From the NCBI GenBank assembly GCA_946894095.1, contig OX335657.1:18600001-18664000 (forward strand): DNA of 64,000 nt, read 5' to 3'. This document shows positions 19,304 through 31,540 of this stretch, piece after piece. This stretch comes from Incurvaria masculella (lineage: Eukaryota > Arthropoda > Insecta > Lepidoptera > Incurvariidae). Made by a program: the position numbers and the translations under genes. The notes beneath the pieces are model-generated. The model was given only the letters and a program-made list of their open reading frames with translations. It searched no databases and was not told where the DNA came from. Numbering within the stretch: the first letter of the stretch is position 1; every line of letters begins with the position of its first letter.

Positions 19304-22300
19304 TCACAATAGGGAACGTTGAGCGGTGAGGCCAGCAGGCCAATGCCTGTCAGGATAGGCTAGCGCTAGATTAACCTCGAATAAATCGCCCAGCCGGTGC
19401 GTTTCATCGCCCAGCCGGTGCGTTTCATCGCCCAGCCGCTGCGTTTGCTGAATAAGCTGCCTCAGGAGCTCCCGATTTTGCTGCGCCTCATCGGCTTGCA
19501 CCCTCTCACGCTCCACAATCAAGTCTAGCAGCTCTCTATAGCCACTTCGATTGGGAGCATGACGGCGTTGGAGACGCTGATGTGCAGCGTGCAGACCTGA
19601 AATGTATGAATATGGTGGTTTTTTTTACTATGTGAATGGTAATTTTTATGGAAATACTATTAAATAGTAATAATTTTGTATATGATGGCCATTACATGGC
19701 CATATATAATAGAGTACCGTTTTGAATGCAAACACCTTTGCGGATTCTGAGAGGATAAAATAGGTACATTGCCGGCACCTTTAAAAATAGTTCTGAAATC
19801 GATTACAGTTAAATCATCACAGTTTCCATATATTGCATCAATGCATTGTTATACGACATGATTTTAGGGAAAAAATGTACTTTAGCAAGTACAATTATGT
19901 ATCGAGAATCAACCCCTGCAGTTTTTGTGCAACACATTTCAAATTGGTGGTGCGTGGGTTACGACTCAAAAGAAAATAAGTGCATGTCGCAGGTGGAGTG
20001 AGGTTAGGTTAGGTTCATTCGTGGTTCCAGATTCCTCGAAAAACTGGATTCATCGCATTGAATAAATGATGGACAATGAAAGTTTTCGGAGTTTTCCATC
20101 CAGATTAATGTAGCCATGCAATGTTATAGAGCCTGGCATAGCACCTACTTCCCATGTGAGTTTGACAAATATCGTCGCTCAATATTAGCTATCCATTTAC
20201 AGTTCAAAAAATTAACCCCTGCGCCCTTGGCCAACGGTTCGCGGCAATGGCTGCTGATGTGGCGATGGCGGATGCAGCGATGGAGGTTGCGGCGATGGCG
20301 GCAGTTGCGGCGGGGGCGGCAGTTGTAGCGATGGTGGCAGGTTTGGCGGTTGCGGTGATCGCGATAGAATGCCTGGTTGCTCGGCATCAAGAGGCATTTC
20401 CTCAATGAGGTCATAATCTTCTTGATGCACAACGGCCACAACCGTCACATTATTTCTCGACTCCTATAAAGTAATTAATTTAAGCTCACATAAACCCTCT
20501 TTATCACATTATGCTTAGCAATGCAAAATCGCCTGTTACACAACTACGGAAAAGCTTACAAGTAGTTTAATCTGTGCTTTTGGAAGATTATCCTAATAAT
20601 GTATGAGTGGCAATTGAAAACACTTTGAAACAGATGATAATCACAAATAAAAAGGCTCAATTTTCCATGGTACCTACAAACACAAAAAAAAACATTTACC
20701 CTTAATCTTATATGCTTACTCATTTAAAATAATCTTAACATGTATGATTTCCTCATGACGATTAATAAAATCACTGTTAATTCAATTAATTGATTACCCA
20801 AATAGTGACGGAATTAAATCAGCCAATAAGATTATAAGCATTGGTTTGTAGGTACTTTGTGTGTATTCTATATTTATCATCTATAGAATGTACACTGAAC
20901 TAAAACTAGTCATATTTTAACATTTAGCATTTAGCCAGTTTAATAATCGTAGAGAAGAATAATATAATAATCATGTTAATAAAATATTAATATTTGCGAT
21001 TGTTTTAATATTTATTGTGATAATAGAGCGCCATACGGTACAATCTCAGCACACCTCTTTCGCTTGATCTACAGACACACATTGTTTCATACATTCTCCA
21101 CGATGAAATATATAGGCTTACTATATTACGGCATCGACTAAACAGGATTAGTTAATTGTTCTTCATTGGATAACGACAAAATGGAATGTAAATTTATTTC
21201 AAAAGTATGCAAACACAGTTAACTCACTGATAGAGGGGGGAGCACCAAAATATCGGATTCCGGTTGCCCAAAGCCTTCCCCCATTACTGCCAACATTCTT
21301 TTCTCCCATTCCTCAAACGGGGGAGAATCGACAGGTGGCCCACCACCAGTTCCAGTGACATTTCTCTGGTGCTTTGCAGCGAGCGCTTTTAGGTATTTTT
21401 TTTTATCAGTCCAAAACTGAAAATTCATTAAACGAGCATTACAAAAAGTAAAACCCTGTGCCTGCATTACATTTCATCCCATCCCAATCCCAACTCGTAA
21501 GAGTTGACTAAGGGCCGAGTGCACGAAAGGACAAAAAATCAAAATCAACGTCACAGTATGATCAAACACGTCACTTTGTGTGGACAGTATGGAAGGAACT
21601 CTATGCGGATCACTAAAAGTGACGTGTTTGAACATTGATTAACTCGGCCGTCTCTTCGTGCAACCGCGGCTAAGTGTTTCACGATTCGGAACTCCCCATT
21701 TACTGCAGGGTTTTACCCGCCGTGTAATTTTCTTAACTAGTTGTAGTGCGGCATATAGGGCACCGTTTACCGACGCTATAGATAAAGGATTTAGGGGATC
21801 AGTTACTTCTTAATAGGAAGAATGTGGACTATGAATAGGTGCAATATTTTCCTTTTGAAAGATGTTAGAAAGGGAATGGAGTGATGGCGTTATGGAGAAT
21901 AGCATTTCTGTGGCAGAGACTATATAGGACAAAAAAACCCTACGTCTCTGCAGAGTTTGAGGGTCTCTTATTCTATGCATATCTAATAATCTAATCTAAT
22001 ATCTAATATCTAATAATCTAATAAATAATATAAAGGGGAAAGTTTGTAATAATGGATGGATGGATGGATGGATGGATGGATGGATGTTTGTTACTCTTTC
22101 ACGTAAAAACTACTGAATGGATTCTAATGAAACTTTACAATAATATAGCTTATACATCAGAATAACACATAGGCTACAATTTATGTGCCCATGGGCTTTA
22201 GAACTTTCACGGGGCTGCGAAAACGATGCCGGTAGCGATACTTCACACTAGGGGGAGAGGAGCCGGGGGCGGTGGCGGGGAGCGGCGGCGGGGGGAGGGC

Positions 22301-23643
22301 AGACGTCGTGACTGTTTGGTATCCGTTTGGCGAATGTTCAAGGAACTAGCGATTTGTAAAACTTAGTACATGTACATTTAACTACCCGGGAATTAGGATT
22401 GGCTAAATAGAATTCAGTTCCGCTTACGCTAAGATGGGGCTGTCATACAAACTGCAATGCTATGCACGGCGCGGCTTTGCGGCGGCAGCGCTTACTTTTA
22501 CTGAAGTACGGCTTGGTATTTCCTGCAACTTTAGGACTACTTGGCATCACGCTAAATCGCCGGAGGAGCGACCAACAGAATAAAATCCTTGAGAACCAAT
22601 TACTCGATTTAGATGTGCATTGTATCTACGTCTAGCCTGATTCTACTAAAAACTTATAGATTACATAATATAACGCTTCATTACCAGAAGGGTAAGTAGT
22701 GAGTCTTAAAGTCTTATAACATGCGAACCGGTTACCTTATTTATATGCGTATTTTATCAATGTATAGCATCTCTGGGAGCAGTCAGGTTCGAGATGGGTT
22801 ACTGTTTTCGATGTTGAGGCTGGCTGTGGGTTGGAGTCCACGCAAAACTTACCTACGTTACACGTTACTTACTAGGTAAGCAATGTAGCAGTGAAAGTGC
22901 AGAAAGGTTCTCGCGGCAAATGTTTTTTTTTTAAATAGCCACCAAACGTCAACGAAGCTCTAAATGGGAATTATTGGATGTTTCTCATTAAATCATGCTA
23001 TTTCATCTCGAACGATCTTGATTAAATTTGGTAGATGGATACATTGTCCTGGACCAGTTTGACACTATTTTGGATCAGCCATGTCGGATACTTTTTATCC
23101 ATGAAATAATTTAGCCGACGCTAACCCGAGCGGAGCCGGGTACCGCAGCTAGTACATAATATATTTACACCTCTAGTTCATCAACGAGACGCATAGCACG
23201 ACGCTGTATGAACCCAAAGGAATGTCGTTGCATTGAAATAAATATGGACGAAGCGTCCCGTGTATAGGCGTGTCAGCTCGCATGACACCTAGTTCCTTCG
23301 GGAATGTGTTGTGTTGTGCTACCATCACGATAGTGGGTGTGATCTTAGCCTTCCAATTTAAATAGATCGGTTGATTAGGTAGTAAAAATCTCTGTATGAA
23401 AAAACTGCTTACCTTTCTCCACTCTTTCCAAGTTTTTGTGCACCCTCCGGATGCATTTAATTGTTCACTCAATTGTTTCCAAAAGTCGGAAGCTCTCCGC
23501 GCGGCGTTTGGGCCTAATAGCCGTCCCCGCGCTATCCCCGGATTTCGTTCTAAAAAGTCCGCCAACAATGCTCTCTGCAATGTTGACGGTGTACGTCCTC
23601 TGGGACGGCGGCCCTGGGACGAAGAAGCTTCGGAGGACTCCAT
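19304..23643 (-). CDS. Harbinger Myb/SANT-like DNA-binding protein, four exons
   Basis: This is the second gene of the transposon; in PIF/Harbinger such proteins bind the element ends and help the transposase. Exons on the minus strand: 23,643-23,413, 21,416-21,228, 20,463-20,217 and 19,596-19,304. They join in frame to about 320 residues. Exon 1 carries a helix-rich Myb/SANT or zeste-type domain (QRALLADFLERNPGIARGR, TKTWKEWRK) that continues in exon 2 (FWTDKKKYLKALAAKH, then TGTGGGPP). Exon 3 is acidic, then very proline-rich. Exon 4 is a polar coiled-coil-like tail with a tandem RLGDETH repeat. Donors are GTAAGC, GTGAGT and a weak GTTAAT; acceptors TTTTCAG, TTTATAG and ATTTCAG fit. Intron 1 contains a Helitron. 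An upstream in-frame start at 23,706 is possible. Confidence 0.7.
20055..20160 (+). repeat. SINE body fragment
   Basis: It contains TTTTCCATCCAGATTAATGT and GCCTGGCATAGCACCTACTT, matching the SINE body. It lies in intron 3 of the Myb-like gene. Confidence 0.55.
21511..21672. repeat. MITE, family M1
   Basis: It begins GGCCGAGTGCACGAAAGGAC and ends CTTCGTGCAACCGCGGC, which are imperfect inverted ends. The interior has the paired CACGTCACTTT and AAAGTGACGTG. It is close to the copy at 56,841-57,003. Confidence 0.7.
21985..23152 (+). mobile_element. Non-autonomous Helitron
   Basis: The 5' part has the leader ATAATATAAAGGGGAAAGTT, a (GGAT)n run at 22,052-22,087 and TTGTTACTCTTTCACG. The 3' end has the ACCCGAGCGGAGCCGGGT hairpin and CAGCTAG followed by T. 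The exact first base is uncertain among repeated ATCTAAT units. It lies in intron 1 of the Harbinger Myb-like gene. Confidence 0.7.
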
Positions 23644-24189
23644 ATGGCCCGCAAGACAAAGTTCACACCGACAGAGTTCAAACGTAACAGCAACGAGCCC
23701 GCGCACAGAGATAAAATAGTTTGACAGACGTTAACCACGCGCACAACATTGAAGTAGACCATAATTGGTTAATAATGTAACTTCCGTATTTTTTTGTTAT
23801 CGAAGTGAAAGATGCAGGTAAGTCGATAAAATATTTCTTAGATTTTACGAAATAAAGGTTTAACTTTCTGATTGTTATCATAAACCAGTGGTTCTCAAAC
23901 TTTTAAGATAGCTAAATATTTGATGGAGCCCTTAAATAATCAAAACATAGTTTATTGTATTTTTAATTAATAATCGTGTTGCATAATAATCAATGGTCGT
24001 ATTCAGAGTGAAGTGTCAAAATTTAATACTCAAATTATCACCGGACTTAACGATACAAAATGCGATTTGGTACGGAGATTCGTCTCTTCGTGCAATCGGA
24101 GCTAGTATGGCTGTCATAGACAATAGACTACACATGTGTCGGCAGTTTGATTAGTCATTTAATCGTTTGATTGATTAATCCTAATATTT

Positions 24190-24824
24190 CACTCTGTATA
24201 TATATAAACGAAATCCATTCACGCATCACGATATCTCCGAAACCATTGAAACTAGAAACTAGAAATGTTTACTTTGGTATCCTTTAACGGCGAAAACTCT
24301 CACTAAGAAAGGATTAAAGGGGAAAGAGGCCAGAATGTACACATTTTCATATAACAATACATCATCAAGGCATCAAACACCGATTATCCGTAACCGGTTA
24401 ATCTGGGAGTGTTAAACCTTTAGAGTAGCTTTATTTTAAGTAGTAAATGCTTTCTGAACAAGGATTTTAGCTCTTAAAAGCGGGGTAAAAGAGGCCAAAA
24501 TGAACGACTTTTCATCTAACACTTGAAATCTCTAAAACCATTGAACCTAGAAATGTAAAATTTACACAGTGGCTTTTTGTTAAGATGGGAACACTTAATA
24601 GGTAAAGATTATTTAAAATTCGATTTTTAAGGGAGTAAAAGAAATAAAAAATTACGCATTTTCATGTAACACTTTTCATACTAAACACAAAATCTCCGAC
24701 ACAGTTTAACATAGAAATGTAACATTTTCACAACAAGCTTGTTTTACGATCGAAATTTTCGCCAAGAAAGATTTTTTTATTTCTCCGTAGTAACTCCATC
24801 CGGCAAAGGCGCGGGGCCAGCTAG
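24190..24824 (+). mobile_element. Helitron-like remnant
   Basis: A TATATATATAAACGAAATCC leader, repeated 'AACCATTGAA.CTAGAAATGT' blocks and a GC-rich end in CCAGCTAG suggest a decayed Helitron. The hairpin is poor and the base after CTAG is A, not T. Confidence 0.4.
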
Positions 24825-25063
24825 ATCTTTGAAGAAGAAACACGAAATAAATTTGAAATTAATATACTAACAATCTAACAAAAACAATTTAAATTAATAA
24901 TCTAACAGTAAAATTTAAATTAAACTAAAGCAAAGAAAAATGTGGATCGGTGAGCGATCCAATGAAATATGTTGCGTTAAAGCATAAGTCATATTTCATT
25001 GAAGACAGCCGATGTTTTCCCCAAAGTGCCTAGAACACTCGCCGCGTTGCCTCTTTGAATTTC

Positions 25064-26106
25064 GAGAGCGATTCTACGGATAAAAAAGGCTTTTGCACGA
25101 CAATCGCCAGACTTCTCCACTACAATGGTCGGAAAGGTTTGGTCTTCAAGTTAATCCATCAAAAACACAGGTCATGATTGTTGGTATCGGCAAGCTCTTG
25201 GCAAAGATTGATAAGAGTAATCTCCCACCTATCCTATACAATGGTATTACTATACCCTATAGTTCAAGGGTTAAACATTTAGGTATTTTCCTTGACGAGT
25301 CACTATCGTGGGTTTATCATACGGGTCAAGTTTGCAGGAAAATATATGAAGCCATGCACACTCTCTGGCGTCTCCATCGCCTTATACCAATCGAAACTAA
25401 AATCAAGTTGTTTCAGTCGCTAGTTCATCCTATATTAGATTATGGTGACATCTGTGTAATCTAAACAAGGAGCTTCTGGACAAACTAAATCGCTTGCTTA
25501 ATTATGGAATTCGTTATATCTTTGGTTTGAGGAAGTTTGATCATATATCCAACTATCGTGCGAAACTAAAATGGCTCAATATTCGCCAGAGGCGTAATAT
25601 GCATGTTCTCTCTCTTCTTTACTTCATCTTAAATGATCCCAAATCCCCACTTTATCTTAAAGAACGCTTTAAATATCTCTCTTTTCATGTTGTACCACTT
25701 AGGTCTGCAGATAATCTCCTGCTCCTTATTCCGTCACATTCTTCCACTGCTTATTCGGGTTCTTTTACAGTTCACTCAGCACGATTGTGGAATCAATTGC
25801 CTCTTACTATTAGGGAAAGTGCTTCTTTGTCTATTTTTAAGGTAAAATTAAAATCTTGGTACTTGACATGTTAAAACAATTAAATCAATCAAATATTTTC
25901 TGTTTATATAGTCTTAAGTTATCTAATGTTTTCTAAGTGTGATTATGGTGCTTAGTTTTAATTAATTTAATGTTTCTTGCTACCTCTTAATATATTTTCT
26001 AATATAAAGGTTAGCTGTTAGAGATTGCCTTTGGCAATAAGCTCGCCTTTGCGTACTATGTAATAGTTGTAAGCAATAAAGAATATTTTAATTTCATTTC
26101 ATTTCA
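25064..26106 (+). pseudogene. 3' fragment of a LINE reverse transcriptase
   Basis: The frames 25,093-25,464 and 25,494-25,874 carry the end of an RT ([44 protein letters not shown]) and its C-terminal region (ARLWNQLPLTIRES). A stop and frame change separate them near 25,460. The 3' end is AATAAA plus a (TTTCA)n tail. Everything upstream of the last RT motifs is gone. Confidence 0.8.
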
Positions 26107-26405
26107 GGAGTTTTCCGATGTCATCTGCCTTTAGCGTCCGGTGACCAAGGTCCAAAGGTCTCGACGGCGAAAGGCTGAAATTCAAAACGGTCAAGCAGCG
26201 ATGTGTACTTAGACATGTTAAGAATGGCTGCCTTTGTCGCGGCCGTTTCGGCCACTCGGGATGTGTCGTGCACATGGGACGGTGCCAAGGTATCAACGCA
26301 CGTCGCATCCCATATTAAAGGTGTGCGCCTCGACTCCATGGTACCAAGGTCATTCCATCCGGTCTCTTCCCTTCATTGCGGCTTATGCCGGGTGGCTCAA
26401 TAATG
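26100..26405 (-). pseudogene. Fragment of a restriction-like endonuclease RT element
   Basis: It contains GKRPDGMT and IWDATCVDT, the same endonuclease blocks as the element ending at 8,601, with AVETFGPWS further on. A one-base frame change lies between the two blocks. It lies just downstream of the Harbinger transposase stop and is unrelated to that gene. Confidence 0.7.
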
Positions 26406-26462
26406 CATGGTATGTTAACAGACGCCAAGGAGGGTTTTATGATTTTTCTTGTTGGGCCAAAG

Positions 26463-29400
26463 TTACACCTGTCTTAGCGCCTGGACCAAGTGTGCTTGGA
26501 CCTGCTGTCCGGCTTGCAATTCAGCGGCGGCAGTCCGACGTAGTACAACTACCTCGGCACGGCGTTGTTGGAGATATTGCTCAATGCGGCGTTCCCTCGG
26601 TGTCAGTCGCGGCGCACGCAATGCATGCTGTGTATTGCAAAAGTTGTGCAATACACAACATGCGTTGACGATTTTACCAACAGTCACCGGATCGTAATGT
26701 AGCTCGCGCGCAGCAAGCAGACATCTCCATCGTCCTTTCAGGACCCCAAATGTGCGCTCAATCGTGTTTCTTGTGGATTTCTGTAATCTATTGTAATGTC
26801 CTTCAGGTGTATTGTCAGCTGCATTATTTATTGGAGTCATTAAATATTTTCTCAATGGGTAGCCAGAATCACCTAAAACAACAAAATTATACTTTAAACT
26901 TGTATAAACATAAAATAAATTACGGCCTATTTAACATGTTACCAAAAATATGTTCATAACTAAGCATGGCATACTTACCGCTACGCATCACGTACATGTT
27001 TTCTGCACATAGATTTGTTCCACCTATTTCTAATTGCAATACTTAACAATGAACCCATGAATAGTTGTGTAGCCACCCAGACCATTAAATTTGTTTACAA
27101 TAACAGCAATTGGCTGGGTTTTATTTTTCAAAACCTCTATTTTCTTGAATTCAACCTACCACTTGGTGGCACATCGCACTGAAAAATTGTCCGTGTTTTC
27201 CATCCAATCAATGTATGGAAGTTCTGGCATGATATCTCATTCCTGCAGGAGTTAGGTGTGTTTGGCTATGTCTGGTATTATCCATTCATGAAGAGTTATA
27301 GAAAAAAAGGTTCTTAAAAAAATTAAATTAATTTCATAAATTATATTATTTCAAAAGTATTAGAGGTGGATAAAACCAGAAACATTGAAACCAAAATGGT
27401 TTCAAAAATAGTTATTTTTTTATGATTTTGCAACATGTTGAAGCAAGTGATGCTTATCACCTCATGGATCGGATACAGCTACGGGGTCCTTTATACAATT
27501 ACGTGTGTATAAGGTAGTACTTTAAGTTTTGCCATACTTATGTTACGGAAGAGTTTATGGAGTGATGGTAAAATAGGTCCTTAGACACATAAGACAAAGC
27601 ATACCACATTGTAGAATTATTAAGAATAGATATTTGTATTTCAGTAGAGTGCTCTTATTTACCTAAATACATAGTTTACATATATCGTAACAATGTCATT
27701 TGTCTAAATGTTATGAAAGGTTTAGTGAAATTGGCATAAACATTTATTAGAATTGAAGTTTTCATACCTAGCAACCAGGAATTATCTTGTAGCTCTTCAA
27801 TGATACGCTTCACTGTGCTCTGTTGGAACACAAAGCTGTCATGACTAGCCCCACCATAGCTTGCGTCCACACTTATAATTCGCATGTTAGCGTCGCATAC
27901 CTGAGGATGTTTTTTTTATTATTAATATATGTCGGAGCGTCACAGGTGTGGGCTGAGGTTTCTTGAGGGTCCATCTTGCAAGCACTGGAAAAGCGTAGAT
28001 AGGTTCGTGTCCTCCGAGTACACACCACCGTTCGAGCCGATCGCCGCCGGACAAGTGCGTGTGTGGCCCGCGACCACCGCTGCTAGTGCTATTGCATTCA
28101 CTCGAGCTATAGTCTTGTCTCGCTCACTCGACTTTCTCCGTCTCTTTTACTCTAGGAACACGACTCCATCCGAACGCACACACTTAGGCGTTCCACTTTT
28201 CATATTACAAGGCGCAGGGCTGCAGAAGCCCGCGCGCCGACATATATATAAAATGGTTTGGTCATTTAGAGCAAACGGATGATTAAACAAATTATTACAG
28301 AGCAAAAGCGAAATCTTATGTCATGCCTTGACATAAGAGAACGTAATGATTACTTTTTAAATGCACCTACGAGTATAATCGTAAAGCATGCCTTTCTATG
28401 GTACCTGACATGGATGGCTAATACATAAATACCGTCATTACATATATTAGTACAATACACATACTGTCGTATTCAGAGTGGGCGGACTAACTTTAGTGTG
28501 TGCATGATTGTCAGACTAAGCCGGTTTTTGTATGGTTAGTCCGGTGCTAATCCCGTACTAAGTTATGCAAGGTTCACTCTGAGTACGACTATAGAATAAA
28601 CATTCACGACGGTATTAGGTGCCATGCCAGGACATTCCCTTTATGAGCACGAGTGCATTGATTTATGGTTAATACGGACACTTTCTTATTGTTGTTTAAC
28701 CATAGTTTCATCCAATGCGGTGGTAGCAATCCGGGCAGGCTTAACCCTACCACCTAGTAGGGTCCCCCTGCAGTTTTACATGGGTTTAGAATCATGGAAC
28801 AGCTCAACTATGCACGTAAATTCACTTATTCAAAAAGAGAATGAAAGTGGTGGAAATAAAATGGAAACCCCTTTAGTGCCTATACCACTTAGAAGAAGCA
28901 AAAAAGTATGCCGCGATCTAATCTAATCTCTGCTTACCTACTTATAGACTTAACATTATTTGATTATTTGAAGCCAATTCAATTTATGTAGATGTGTTTA
29001 TTTTCAAAAGTTATTGAGGAAACTTACATTACATTACATAAATTGTTTGGGTGTCTGAGCCATATTTACTATGTTTTATTCGAAGAATGTATCCTTGAAA
29101 CCATAGTTATTAACTTACATACGTAGGTATGTAATTAGATACTAACTATTTGCACATTTCGGGAGTGGTAGTATTTCCTGTTGAAGTACCGCTCTTCATT
29201 TTCTCGTGGCCTTATCAGTGCAACATGCGTGCAGTCAATGCAGCCCACAACGCCTGGCATGCCAAATTTTTGGAAAAATCTGAAATAATCGGTATAATTA
29301 CTTTTATTTGTACAGTATAGTTTTGCATGGGCGAGTTTGCTTAGGTAAGTGATATATGTTCTTCTTTCATATTGATAAGTATTAAAGATCAAAAAATAAT

Positions 29401-29982
29401 AATAATAATAATAATATAAGTAATTCTAAACTAACCCTTGTTTTATTTCATCCCTTTCGCGCTGGTTCTGAGGAAAGTGGATAAATTTTGTAAGAATATG
29501 CGGGTTGTTGAGGGCTGCAATAACTTGATGCATCGCCACAGATACAGTCTGCTGAGCGATGCATGAGTCTACGGTGCTCCCACACATGCGTTGATAGTCA
29601 CCACTCGCCAAAAATGCAAGGGTAGTCATTATCTGTAAGCAAAACAACTCTCTCTCTCTCTCTCTCACACACACAAAGAGCATCTATAAGGAAAAAATAA
29701 TCCCTCGGCTTCCTTTCAAATCAATGATATTACATTCATGAATGTTCTTACTTTTTTGGCTGGGGAGATGCTGTCGGATCTCTTTGGTTGAGGGAGCAGT
29801 GGTACGATCTCCCGGCATAGCTCCTCAAAGAGGTCCGGAGTGAGGCGGTAGAGCTTCCGAAAGTCTCGGTTATCGGCGGCGATATCATACTCACAACGCA
29901 GTCGAAGGCTTCTTCGCCAATAACGAGACCTTCGGCGCTCTTCGCGTCGCAGCTCCCACAAACACAATAACCAAAGATCCAT
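26463..29982 (-). CDS. PIF/Harbinger transposase (HARBI1-like), five exons, intact
   Basis: This is the DDE nuclease that moves the element. Exons on the minus strand: 29,982-29,752, 29,632-29,436, 29,279-29,147, 27,900-27,768 and 26,872-26,463. Together they are 1,104 bases, giving 367 residues and a stop, close to the usual HARBI1 length. Phases agree at all four introns; donors are GTAAGA, GTTAGT, GTTAGT and GTATGA, with AG acceptors throughout. The N-terminus has LTPDLFEELCREIVPLLPQP; exon 2 has IMTTLAFLASGDYQ and FPQNQRERDEIKQG. The catalytic triad is visible: D in GVVGCIDCTHVAL (exon 3), D in ISVDASYGGASHDS (exon 4) and E in RNTIERTFGVLKGRW (exon 5). The start at 29,982 was preferred over 30,009 because MDLWLL is followed by family-like sequence. 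Intron 1 has a TC/AC microsatellite and intron 3 a SINE with a MITE inside it. Confidence 0.9.
27165..27290 (+). repeat. SINE body fragment
   Basis: It contains GAAAAATTGTCCGTGTTTTC followed by CATCCAATCAATGTATGG and a degenerate GTTCTGGCATG. It lies in intron 4 of the transposase. Confidence 0.5.
28393..28840 (-). repeat. SINE copy interrupted by a MITE
   Basis: The reversed body blocks (CCTGACATGGATGGCTAAT, GGTGCCATGCCAGGACATTC, CAATGCGGTGGTAGCAA) are in the family order. A MITE at 28,466-28,592 splits it. It lies in intron 3 of the transposase. Confidence 0.7.
28466..28592. repeat. MITE, family M3 (GTATTCAGAGTG ends)
   Basis: Ends are GTCGTATTCAGAGTG and CACTCTGAGTACGAC, near-perfect inverted repeats. 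Relatives are at 57,810-57,935 and 57,085-57,240. Confidence 0.75.
29645..29680. repeat. (TC)n(AC)n microsatellite
   Basis: A pure CT run followed by CA, in intron 1 of the transposase. The truncated copy at 17.5 kb lacks the expansion. Confidence 0.85.
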
Positions 29983-30545
29983 TTTTACAATGTAGCTAGT
30001 TCCAAACAAGTTGATGCTCGGCTGGCGAGTTTGTTCGATTATCTATTCGTTTGATTTCATTCCCTTGTGCCACAGAATACGCAATAGTGCTACGAAAATT
30101 TGATATTCGGCTGATTCCCTAACACTCTTTTGATTTTATTCACTCCAACCACAGAATACGTTTGAGGTTTTCTATGAATGTCTAAACTGTTTCTGTTTAA
30201 TGCAGTGTTGGTTAGAGCTATTAATCGGTATACTTTGGGGTTATTTGCTGTCATTGGCGTTCAAAGACCAATGAACACCTACACTACGAAAATATAAACG
30301 ACTCCAAATTACACTAAACAACTCCAACAATAACACCAAAGAGCCTAAAGAAGACCACATAACACCCAAAATACCTAAAAGCAGCAAACATAACCAAACA
30401 TCTATACAACCTTAAACTATGCCAATACCAAACACACGGACAATATAACAGAACTTAACAAGGAACCAACCATGGCCTACATTCTTATTTATTACAGAAT
30501 CATCAACTTTTCGGTAGGATATTCCGGCCCGGGAAGTGCTGCAGC

Positions 30546-30723
30546 AAATATTAAGATGGTACAAATATGTTACATTTTCTTATGAATTTGTTTGACCGAT
30601 GCTGCATAAACGAACGAACGACGAGTGAACTTACGTCATTTGACAGCGAGGATGGTACTAGTCGTCAGCTTTATTCCCTGACTTGTAATTCCCTCGGCGA
30701 ATAAACTCACCATGGTAGACCCC
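30546..30723 (-). repeat. Harbinger terminal inverted repeat, right
   Basis: The outer end is GGGGTCTACC read inward on the minus strand. It pairs with 17,031-17,205. Between it and the transposase start (29,982) lies about 560 bases of presumed promoter and leader. Confidence 0.85.
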
Positions 30724-31010
30724 CTGTTCTATGGTTCGAAGCCCATTAAAAACGGTTAGTCCCCTTCCCCTACTAGATAGTAGGGTTAATCCCACCCGGG
30801 TTTGTACCATTCTATTGGATGAAACTATGATTAAATTGTCAATGAAAAATTGTCCGTTTTTTCCATCCAGTTCAATGTAGCCGTGATCATAAAGGGAAGG
30901 TCCTGGCATGGCACCTAATTCCTTGGGGAATGTGGTGTATTAGGCTAATATCATAACGGTAATTGTTTGGTATTAGCCATACAATGTCAGATTGCATAAA
31001 AAAACAAAAA
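30724..31010 (+). repeat. 3' part of the SINE split by Harbinger
   Basis: It resumes with CTGTTCTATGGTTCGAAGCC and carries the full body: CACCCGGGTTTGTACCATT, CCATCCAGTTCAATGTAGCC, GTCCTGGCATGGCACCTAAT and an A-rich end. Confidence 0.8.
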
Positions 31011-31540
31011 TGTCAAGCTCAGTCATTTAATCCTTTAGGGTACTTCCCGTAGACCTAGAATCATACAATTTGGCAAAAACCAAGGCCTTACAGCACCCAT
31101 AACAGAAGCACAATAATGATAATCTCGTGGCGTACGACAATGACTGAATTATAATCTAGAAGTACGACCTTGTTGCCACTGAGGCGCCGCCGTACTACTA
31201 CTACAGCCCACAGCCACTTCTCGAAAACAGTAATTTCACGCTGAACCTGTGTGGGTCCGCAGCAGGAGATGACCCGCTGGTGTTCTGCGGGGGCAGCGAA
31301 AACGGAAGGACGGGAGATGATCGAAACCGACGGGCTTAGCTTAATATTTTGATTGCTTTGAACCGGAGCCATTAATAATTGATGTACACTTTAATTTGAG
31401 AACCGTTTCCGATAAAAGGGTCTCGTCGGACGGACGGACAAACCATCGGTTGCTCGTTGGCTCGTTTGCATAGAACAATCGTTTGATCGGTGGCTCCAAC
31501 ATTAATGTAGTACGATGTAGTAAGGAGGTTGTTGTTGCCG
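31011..31540. other. Unassigned sequence upstream of the exon array
   Basis: It is moderately GC-rich. I looked here for the missing first RECK exons (signal peptide and first Cys-Cys) and found no supported candidate. Confidence 0.3.

Larger units (their letters stand above)
17031..30723 (-). mobile_element. PIF/Harbinger DNA transposon, 13.7 kb with nested insertions
   Basis: The element is bounded by inverted repeats starting GGGGTCTACCATGGTRAG (17,031 inward and 30,723 inward), which match for about 175 bases. A CTG duplication lies outside each end (17,028-17,030 and 30,724-30,726). CWG target sites have been described for some animal Harbingers. Removing the element and one CTG rejoins a SINE whose other copies are continuous across this point, which confirms the ends. 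Inside are the two genes typical of the superfamily, transposase and Myb/SANT-like protein, both on the minus strand. Later insertions (Helitron, LINE, MITEs, SINE pieces) lie between exons and in introns. Confidence 0.85.
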
